19,696 nucleotides of DNA, taken from contig CAYGJZ010000074.1 of the NCBI GenBank assembly GCA_964350265.1, forward strand, positions 1 through 19,696, in the 5' to 3' direction. Under the pieces are notes generated by a model, which saw nothing but the letters and a program-made list of their open reading frames with translations, was not told where the DNA came from and ran no database searches. Positions 14,745 to 19,696 of the stretch are shown here, piece by piece. The translations under genes and the position numbers were made by a program. Position 1 is the stretch's first letter. Each line of letters starts with the position of its first letter. The DNA comes from BQJD01 sp964350265 (GTDB taxonomy: Bacteria; Pseudomonadota; Gammaproteobacteria; Arenicellales; CAJQKF01).

Positions 14745-15736
14745 CGGAAGTAGCCCCGGGTGTCCACCGGTCGACCCTGTGCGCGGAACCAGTCCATGGT
14801 GCGTGTAAGGCCCTGGTCGAGGTCGAAGCGTGGCTTCCAGCCGCTCACCTGGTGAAACAGGCGGTTGTCGGCGACCAGGCGATCGACCTCGCTGCCGGCC
14901 GGTCGCTGGCGCCTGGGGTCGGCCTGGATGTCGTCGTCGCGCCCGGCCAGTGCGAGGATTCGCCGGGCGATCTCGCCCACCGTGTAGCCGGTGCCGGTGC
15001 CGAGGTTGTAGGTGCCGCCCTCGATGCCGTCGGTGATGGCGGCATGCACGAAGCCGTCCACCGTGTCGTCCACCAGGGTCATGTCGCGCACCGGTTCCAG
15101 TGCACCGAGCTGCACGCGCTCGTTCCACAGCGCCTGCACGATGGTGGCCGGAATCACCGCGCGGGGCGACTGGCGCGGACCGAAGGTGTTGAACGGCCGT
15201 ACCGTGACCACCGGCACCTCGAAGCTGCGAAAGAACGATTCGGCCAGCTTGTCGGCGGCGATCTTCGAGGCCGAGTAGGGAGACTGTCCCTGCAGCGGGT
15301 GTTTTTCGTCGATGGGGGTGTACTGGGCGCTGCCGTAGACCTCCGAGGTGCTGGTGTGCAGCATGCGTTGCACGCGGTGGCGACGAACCGCCTGCAGCAC
15401 GTTCAAGGTGCCCTCGACGTTGGTGCGCAGGTAGTTTCGCGGCGCCTCGTAGGAATAGGGGATGGCGATCAGCGCCGCGAGGTGGAAGACGAACTGCTGG
15501 TCGCGCACCGCCAGGTCCACCGAGTCGGCGTCGGTGATGTCGCCGCGGAACACCGTGACCCGGTCGCGCTGGGCGGCGTCCAGGGCATCGAGCATGCCGT
15601 TGCTCGAGGCGGAGTCGTAGCGCACCATGGCGGTGACCTGCGCGCCGATGTCCAGCAGCCGTTCCACCAGGTGGCTGCCGATGAATCCGCCGGCGCCGGT
15701 GACCAGTACCGGGCAGTCCTTCAAGGGGTGTTCCAC
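14741..15736 (-). CDS. NAD-dependent sugar-nucleotide 4,6-dehydratase, LegB-like
   Basis: Extended SDR that would convert a UDP- or GDP-HexNAc into the 4-keto-6-deoxy sugar, using bound NAD. The 331-aa protein has the Rossmann loop GAGGFIG (14-20), the dehydratase triad region TSTSEVYG with Thr130-Ser131-Glu132, and YSASK with Tyr154 and Lys158. The stretch LAALIAIPYSYEAPRNYLRTNVEGT is split here as ALIAIPYSYEAP and TNVEGTLNVLQA, wording typical of LegB, the dehydratase of legionaminic acid synthesis. The GTG at 15736 was chosen because AAGGAG lies 8 nt upstream; the open frame to 15802 overlaps the preceding gene. The other leg genes (C, H, G, I, F) are not in the window, so the end product may be a different 6-deoxy amino sugar. 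Confidence 0.85.
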   Translation of the reverse strand: MEHPLKDCPVLVTGAGGFIGSHLVERLLDIGAQVTAMVRYDSASSNGMLDALDAAQRDRVTVFRGDITDADSVDLAVRDQQFVFHLAALIAIPYSYEAPRNYLRTNVEGTLNVLQAVRRHRVQRMLHTSTSEVYGSAQYTPIDEKHPLQGQSPYSASKIAADKLAESFFRSFEVPVVTVRPFNTFGPRQSPRAVIPATIVQALWNERVQLGALEPVRDMTLVDDTVDGFVHAAITDGIEGGTYNLGTGTGYTVGEIARRILALAGRDDDIQADPRRQRPAGSEVDRLVADNRLFHQVSGWKPRFDLDQGLTRTMDWFRAQGRPVDTRGYFR

Positions 15737-15744
15737 GGGAAGTT

Positions 15745-15750
15745 CTCCTT
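15745..15750 (-). promoter_or_regulatory. Ribosome binding site deciding the start of the LegB-like gene
   Basis: AAGGAG on the minus strand, 8 nt before the GTG at 15736 and touching the TAA stop of the upstream gene. It is one of the few strong ribosome sites inside the operon and settles the start against the longer open frame. Confidence 0.8.
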
Positions 15751-16625
15751 TACTCGCAGGGGGTCGCGTGACGGTGGTTCGAAGGGCCGGCAAGGGCGTC
15801 AATCACCGTGTCGATGCCCTCGGCCAGCGACAGCAGCGGTTGCCAGCCGAGCACCTCGCGGGCAAGCCGGATGTCGGCGATGGACACGTCCACCGGGTCG
15901 CCGGTGTGGTAGTCGGGCACGGCGTGGTCGTCGCGGCCGGCGGCATCGAGCACGGCGCGGGCGAGGTCGCGGATGCGCGTGCCCTGGCCGCTGCCGATGT
16001 TGATCGCCGGCGGCAGCGGGGCGGTGCAGGTGGCCGCCGCCAGCAGGGCGCGGGCGACGTCGGCCACGTGCACGAAGTCACGCACCGGCCGGTCGTCGCG
16101 CATGTGCACGGTGTCGCCACCGAGCGCCCGCCGGGCAATGCTGCCAAGCACGTCGCCACCGCGGCTGCCCGGGCCGTAGACATTGAACAGCCGCAGGCTG
16201 ACGCCGCCGTGATGGGTCACCAGCAACTCGGCGCAGCGCTTGGTCACCGCGTAGCCGTTGCGCAGGGCCAGCGGGGCGTCCTCGCCGATGGCGCCATCGG
16301 CCGCCGGGGCATAGACGTTGGCGGTACTGGCCAGCACCGCGCGCCGGATGTCCTGCCTCGCACAGGCGTCGAGCAGGGCCATGGTGGGCGCCACGTTGGC
16401 GTTGAACAACTGTGTGGTGGTGAGGGCCGGCTGGCCGCGCAGCGGGTAGCGGCCGGCCAGGTGCACGACGGCTTCGATGCCGGCCGGCAGGCCTTCGCGC
16501 AGTTCGCCGACCAGCGCCTCGCCCTGGGCGCGGGACTCGATGACCTCGTGGCCCTGGTCACGCGCCAGCGTCACCATCTGGCGGCCGATGAAGCCGGCGG
16601 CGCCGGTGACCAGCAGCCGGCTCAA
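15750..16625 (-). CDS. NAD-dependent epimerase/dehydratase-family SDR
   Basis: A 291-aa extended SDR acting on a nucleotide sugar in the cytoplasm. Seen: Rossmann loop TGAAGFIG (7-14), catalytic Ser100-Thr101 in LASTANVYAP, and YAVTK with Tyr125 and Lys129, the complete S/T-Y-K set of a sugar 4-epimerase or 4-ketoreductase. It lacks the Asp/Glu pair after the Ser/Thr that 4,6-dehydratases use (Ala-Asn instead), so a dehydratase is unlikely. A UDP-GlcNAc 4-epimerase-like or keto-sugar reductase role fits best. The start is a TTG at 16625 overlapping the upstream stop as TTGA; no ATG or GTG is placed well, and the Rossmann strand starts three residues later. Together with the LegB-like enzyme it could reduce a 4-keto product. 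The exact reaction is open. Confidence 0.85.
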   Translation of the reverse strand: MSRLLVTGAAGFIGRQMVTLARDQGHEVIESRAQGEALVGELREGLPAGIEAVVHLAGRYPLRGQPALTTTQLFNANVAPTMALLDACARQDIRRAVLASTANVYAPAADGAIGEDAPLALRNGYAVTKRCAELLVTHHGGVSLRLFNVYGPGSRGGDVLGSIARRALGGDTVHMRDDRPVRDFVHVADVARALLAAATCTAPLPPAINIGSGQGTRIRDLARAVLDAAGRDDHAVPDYHTGDPVDVSIADIRLAREVLGWQPLLSLAEGIDTVIDALAGPSNHRHATPCE

Positions 16626-17482
16626 GAGGTGGCCACCATGTCGTCCACCATCTGCTTCCAGCGCGGTGCCTTCCAGCCGGTACGACGGCGGAAGCGGCTG
16701 CCGTCGAGTCGCCGGTCGCAGTGCACCCGGGTATCCGGGGTCACCGTCGCCGCCTCCGGCAGGCGTTGTTGCAACAGGCGCAGCAGGGCGTACTTGCTGA
16801 TCGGCGTGGCGGCCACGTGCCAGGTACCGGACAGTTCCGGCTGCGTGCGTACCAGGAAGTCCACCAGGCGCGCCGCCTCGAGGGTGGTGATGCCGCTGAA
16901 GCGCGCGTTGCGATACCCTGACACCGTGCCCCGGCTCGATGCATACCAGGCATACAGCCCGGCATGGTGTCGCAGTTCCGGGCCGATCAGCGAGGTGCGC
17001 AGGCACAGGCAGTGTTCGCCCTCGACCTCGCCGAGCAGCTTGGATCGACCGTACAGGTCCACCGGGTCCGGCGGGTCGGATTCGCGGTAGCCGCGTGCGC
17101 CGCGTCGGGCGTCGGCGGCGCCGGAAAACACGCAGTCGGTGCTGAAGTGGAGCAGGCGCGCGCCGGACTCGGCGCAGTGTGCCGCCAGCCGGTGCGGCAG
17201 CAGGCTGTTGATGGCAATGGCCGCCTGGGCGTCGGCGGTACGCTGCTTGATCACGCCGGCGGCATTGACCACCACGTCGAAGGAGGCATCGCGGAACAGC
17301 CTGCGCAGGTGGCCGGCATCGGCGAGGTCGACGCCGGTGTGCAGGCGCAGGCCGCGGCCATCCAGCAGGCAGGTGCGTTTGCCGTCGCGCACCGTGGCGG
17401 TGACCTCGTGCCGGCTCTTCAGGTGGGCGGCGAGCCGGTGGCCGAGCATGCCGCCGGCGCCGAGCAGGAGCAGGCGACTCAT
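16622..17482 (-). CDS. RmlD-like 4-keto-sugar reductase (SDR)
   Basis: Expected to reduce the 4-keto group of a 6-deoxy sugar nucleotide with NAD(P)H. The 286-aa protein has the Rossmann loop LGAGGMLG (7-14), Ser114-Thr115-Asp116 in HFSTDCVFSG, and DLYGRSK with Tyr144 and Lys148. The length and FSTDCVFSG wording match RmlD, the dTDP-4-dehydrorhamnose reductase, but no rmlA, rmlB or rmlC is beside it. Instead it follows a CapE/FnlA-type dehydratase and an FnlC-type 2-epimerase. In the UDP-L-FucNAc route that slot is filled by a longer WbjC/CapF protein with a cupin domain, absent here; an RmlD-type protein (WbvR) fills it in the UDP-L-QuiNAc route. The ATG at 17482 overlaps the upstream stop (ATGA). 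Family firm, substrate inferred. Confidence 0.88.
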   Translation of the reverse strand: MSRLLLLGAGGMLGHRLAAHLKSRHEVTATVRDGKRTCLLDGRGLRLHTGVDLADAGHLRRLFRDASFDVVVNAAGVIKQRTADAQAAIAINSLLPHRLAAHCAESGARLLHFSTDCVFSGAADARRGARGYRESDPPDPVDLYGRSKLLGEVEGEHCLCLRTSLIGPELRHHAGLYAWYASSRGTVSGYRNARFSGITTLEAARLVDFLVRTQPELSGTWHVAATPISKYALLRLLQQRLPEAATVTPDTRVHCDRRLDGSRFRRRTGWKAPRWKQMVDDMVATS

Positions 17483-18567
17483 GCGCCGGGCAGCCCGTGG
17501 TGATAGCCGGTGACCAGCCGCGCCACGGTGTTGCTGACGTTGCCGCGCAGGTACTCGGCCGGCGGCTGCCAGTCGGGCGGGCCGGCGGTGACCACGTCGA
17601 TGGCGCGCAACACCTCGTCGGCGCCCGCCCCGGAGAGCATGTTCGAGCCGCAGTCGAGGGTCTCCGGCCGCTCGGTGACGTCGCGCAGGGTGACGCTGGG
17701 AATGCGCAGGATGGCGCACTCGTCCTGCACCGTGCCGCTGTCGCTGAGCACGCAGAAGGCCTGGCCCTGCAGTTTCAGGAAATCGAACAGGCCGAAGGGT
17801 TCGAGGAACTGCACGCCTGCGGGCAGCTCGCCGGCCGGCAGGCGCTGGCGCAGCCTCGGGTGGGTGCTGACGATGACCGGCATGCGGTGGCGTCGATGCA
17901 CCTCGGCCAGCGCGTGCAGGAACTGCCGTAGCCGCGGCGGCCGGTCGATGTTCTCCGCGCGGTGCAGGGTCACCAGGAAGTAGCCGCGCGGCGACAGCGA
18001 CAGCTCGGACAGGGCCGATGACTCGTCGATGGCCTGCCGGTATGCCTGGATGACCTCGTACATCGGGTTGCCGATGACGAACAGGCGCTGGTCGGCGAAG
18101 CCCTCGGCCAGCAGGTTGCTGCGGGCGCGCTCGGTATAGGCCAGCAGCACGTCGCTGGCATGGTCGATGATGCGGCGGTTGACCTCCTCGGGCACGCGAT
18201 CGTCGTGGCAGCGATTGCCGGCCTCGGCGTGGAAGACCGGGATGCCCATGCGCTTGGCGACGATGGCCGACAGTGCCGAGTTGGTGTCCCCGAGCACCAG
18301 CAGGCGATCCGGCCGGGTGCGCCTGAAGACCTCCTCGCAGGCCTCGAGGATGCGGCCCATCTGCGCGCCGAAGCTGTGCCCGGGCGGGTCGAGGTGGACA
18401 TCCGGTGCGCGCACGCCGAGTTGCTCGAAGAACAGCGGCGACAGCGTGCGATCGTAGTTCTGCCCGGTGTGCACGAGCACCTGCTCGCAGCAGGCGTCCA
18501 GGGCAGGAATGATGCGCGACAGGCGGATGATCTCCGGGCGGGTGCCGAGTACGGTGGCGATTCTCAT
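17479..18567 (-). CDS. UDP-HexNAc 2-epimerase, non-hydrolysing, FnlC/CapG/WbjD type
   Basis: Inverts C2 of a UDP-2-acetamido sugar in the cytoplasm. The 362-aa GT-B-fold protein belongs to the WecB family: N-terminal VLGTRPEIIRLS, Asp94 in LGDTNSAL, Glu115 in HAEAGN, a Glu in RVPEEVNRR (127-128) and a His in LVTLHRAEN correspond to the catalytic residues of WecB. The wording EAGNRCHDDRVPEEVNRR is characteristic of the subfamily that acts on 2,6-dideoxy amino sugars (CapG, FnlC, WbjD, WbvD) and differs from WecB making UDP-ManNAc. The ATG at 18567 is 2 nt after the stop of the dehydratase gene, and the 3' end overlaps the reductase gene by 4 nt. These neighbours support the subfamily call. A plain UDP-GlcNAc 2-epimerase remains possible but less likely. 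Confidence 0.9.
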   Translation of the reverse strand: MRIATVLGTRPEIIRLSRIIPALDACCEQVLVHTGQNYDRTLSPLFFEQLGVRAPDVHLDPPGHSFGAQMGRILEACEEVFRRTRPDRLLVLGDTNSALSAIVAKRMGIPVFHAEAGNRCHDDRVPEEVNRRIIDHASDVLLAYTERARSNLLAEGFADQRLFVIGNPMYEVIQAYRQAIDESSALSELSLSPRGYFLVTLHRAENIDRPPRLRQFLHALAEVHRRHRMPVIVSTHPRLRQRLPAGELPAGVQFLEPFGLFDFLKLQGQAFCVLSDSGTVQDECAILRIPSVTLRDVTERPETLDCGSNMLSGAGADEVLRAIDVVTAGPPDWQPPAEYLRGNVSNTVARLVTGYHHGLPGA

Positions 18568-18569
18568 GG

Positions 18570-19664
18570 TCAGGCGAGGATCTCCTCGGTGTCGTTGCCC
18601 GCTGCCGTCCCGAGCAGGTCGTTGTGCGCGAGCAGGGCACGAATGCGCTCGACGGCGATGACCGGCCGGGCCGACGTGTACTCGGCGCGCAGCGCGGGTT
18701 CGCCGGTCTCCCGGCGCAGGGCTGGCAGCATCGGCGCCACCACGTAGTAGTCGCCACGGGAGAAGGTGCGAGACAGTTCCTCTTCCGAGACCAGCACCTC
18801 GTGGAGCTTTTCCCCGGGGCGGATGCCCATGGTGCGAAACCGCACCTTGCGCTCGCCGCCCAGCGCCGTGGCCAGGTCGACCACGCGGGCGGCGGGGGCG
18901 CGGGGAATGGTGATCTCCCCGGGCGCGGCCTGGCCGATGGCCTCGGCGATGGTGGCGACGGCGTCTTCCAGCGACATCAGGAAGCGGGTCATGCGCCGGT
19001 CGGTGATGGTCACGCTGTCGCCGCGGGCCAGTTGCTCGCGGAACAGCGGCAGCACCGAGCCGCGCGAGGCAAGGACGTTGCCGTAGCGCACCACCACGAA
19101 GCGGGTGTCGGGGCACTCCAGGTTGGCGCGGATGAAGATGCGTTCCTGCAGGGCCTTGGTGATGCCCATCACGTTGACCGGCTTGACCGCCTTGTCGGTG
19201 GACACGCCCACCACCACCCGCGGCGGACGGCTGGACTCGCGCACCGCGTCGAACAGGTTGACCGCGCCGGTGACGTTGGTGCGGTGGGCTTCCTCCGGGT
19301 AGTACTCGCAGGTGGGCACCTGTTTCATCGCCGCCGCGTTGATCACCACGTCATGGCCGCGGATGGCGGCGCGCACGCTGGCCGGGTCGCGCACGTCGCC
19401 GATGCGGAATTCCAGGTGGCTGCCACTGTCGCGAAAGATGACCTCGTCGGTGGCATTGCCGAGCGCCATCAGGCGCATGCGCATGGCGTGCTGGCGTGCC
19501 TCGTCGCGGGAGAACACGGTCACGCGTTCCACCTTGCCGTACTGCCCGGCGAGCAATGCGCGCACCAGCACCTGGCCCAGGGAACCGGTGCCGCCGGTGA
19601 CCAGTACGTGCAGGCCGTCGAGCAGCGTGCCTGGCGCTGGTTGCCTGCTGCCGGGGGTGTTCAT
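18570..19664 (-). CDS. UDP-GlcNAc 4,6-dehydratase/5-epimerase (CapE/FnlA/WbjB type)
   Basis: Starts synthesis of a UDP-2-acetamido-2,6-dideoxy-L-hexose by dehydrating UDP-GlcNAc and inverting C5. The 364-aa protein is a soluble polysaccharide-biosynthesis SDR without the membrane part of WbpM/CapD: VTGGTGSLG near residue 20, FSRDE, AAMKQVPTCEYYPEEA, then Ser155-Thr156-Asp157-Lys158 and MGITK with Met166 and Lys170. Met in place of the usual Tyr is a known trait of this subfamily. ITDRRMTRFLMSLEDAV and GIRPGEKLHEVLVSEEE also match CapE/FnlA. The ATG at 19664 follows a perfect AGGAGG. It heads the visible part of the operon. PseB-type dehydratases are close relatives, but the 2-epimerase and RmlD-type reductase next door favour the L-sugar pathway. 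Confidence 0.9.
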   Translation of the reverse strand: MNTPGSRQPAPGTLLDGLHVLVTGGTGSLGQVLVRALLAGQYGKVERVTVFSRDEARQHAMRMRLMALGNATDEVIFRDSGSHLEFRIGDVRDPASVRAAIRGHDVVINAAAMKQVPTCEYYPEEAHRTNVTGAVNLFDAVRESSRPPRVVVGVSTDKAVKPVNVMGITKALQERIFIRANLECPDTRFVVVRYGNVLASRGSVLPLFREQLARGDSVTITDRRMTRFLMSLEDAVATIAEAIGQAAPGEITIPRAPAARVVDLATALGGERKVRFRTMGIRPGEKLHEVLVSEEELSRTFSRGDYYVVAPMLPALRRETGEPALRAEYTSARPVIAVERIRALLAHNDLLGTAAGNDTEEILA

Positions 19665-19696
19665 ACAATGCCTCCTGGTTTCGTCATCGGTGCCGT
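19661..19696 (-). CDS. Possible 3' end of a further upstream operon gene
   Basis: An open minus-strand frame enters from the right edge and ends at TGA (19663-19661), overlapping the ATG of the CapE/FnlA-type gene as ATGA. Only 11 codons are visible, ending KPGGIV. The same 4-nt overlap joins other pairs in this operon, which makes a real gene plausible, but so short a stretch proves nothing. Confidence 0.25.
   Translation of the reverse strand, partial: TAPMTKPGGIV
19671..19676 (-). promoter_or_regulatory. Perfect ribosome binding site of the CapE/FnlA-type gene
   Basis: AGGAGG on the minus strand, 6 nt before the ATG at 19664. It fixes the start and is the strongest ribosome site in the operon. 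Confidence 0.8.

Noticed and set aside
16622..17482. dTDP-L-rhamnose synthesis (rmlD)
   Set aside because: RmlD-like in sequence, but rmlA, rmlB and rmlC are missing and the neighbours are UDP-HexNAc enzymes; the rmlD symbol was therefore not given.
1..19696. CRISPR arrays, tRNA genes, insertion sequences, phage or defence genes
   Set aside because: No regularly spaced direct repeats, tRNA-like cloverleaf, transposase or defence motif was seen; the only non-coding stretches are all under 300 bp and are described above.

Overview
The window looks like a GC-rich proteobacterial chromosome, most likely a gammaproteobacterium: it carries a class I PHA synthase, an E. coli-like DapA, and densely packed genes with 4-nt start/stop overlaps. 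I cannot place it to genus. It holds two metabolic genes, an amino-acid biosynthesis gene with a suspicious leader, and the end of a large surface-polysaccharide locus that continues beyond the right edge.

Layout. (1) 1-1559, minus: an acyl-CoA synthetase cut by the left edge. (2) 1560-1732: a divergent promoter region with two inverted repeats, one over the synthetase promoter and one over the phaC promoter. (3) 1733-3550, plus: phaC. (4) 3569-4444, minus: dapA, preceded by a 227-bp gap (4445-4671) that holds a strong intrinsic terminator reading toward dapA, a possible 26-aa leader ORF and mutually exclusive base pairing. This resembles a transcription attenuator. (5) 4672-6173, minus: the wzm-wzt type ABC exporter pair. 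(6) 6334-9364, plus: a three-gene overlapping operon (GT2, PAPS-type sulfotransferase, GT2), divergent from the exporter. (7) 9374-19664, minus: nine tightly coupled genes. In transcription order they are a CapE/FnlA-type UDP-GlcNAc 4,6-dehydratase, an FnlC/CapG-type 2-epimerase, an RmlD-type reductase, an SDR epimerase/reductase, a LegB-like 4,6-dehydratase, a short sugar-1-phosphate nucleotidyltransferase, a small unknown protein, a GT-B glycosyltransferase and a 975-aa multidomain glycosyltransferase.

Working together: the first three minus-strand genes form a plausible route to a UDP-2-acetamido-2,6-dideoxy-L-hexose. The RmlD-type reductase favours L-RhaNAc/L-QuiNAc over L-FucNAc. The LegB-like dehydratase and nucleotidyltransferase would supply a second nucleotide-activated keto-deoxysugar. 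Four glycosyltransferases assemble the glycan, the sulfotransferase would sulfate it, and Wzm/Wzt would export it. The product is probably a sulfated capsule, O-antigen or exopolysaccharide. No tRNA, rRNA, CRISPR array, IS element or phage gene was seen. The two most notable points are the candidate dapA attenuator and the sulfated amino-deoxysugar glycan locus.
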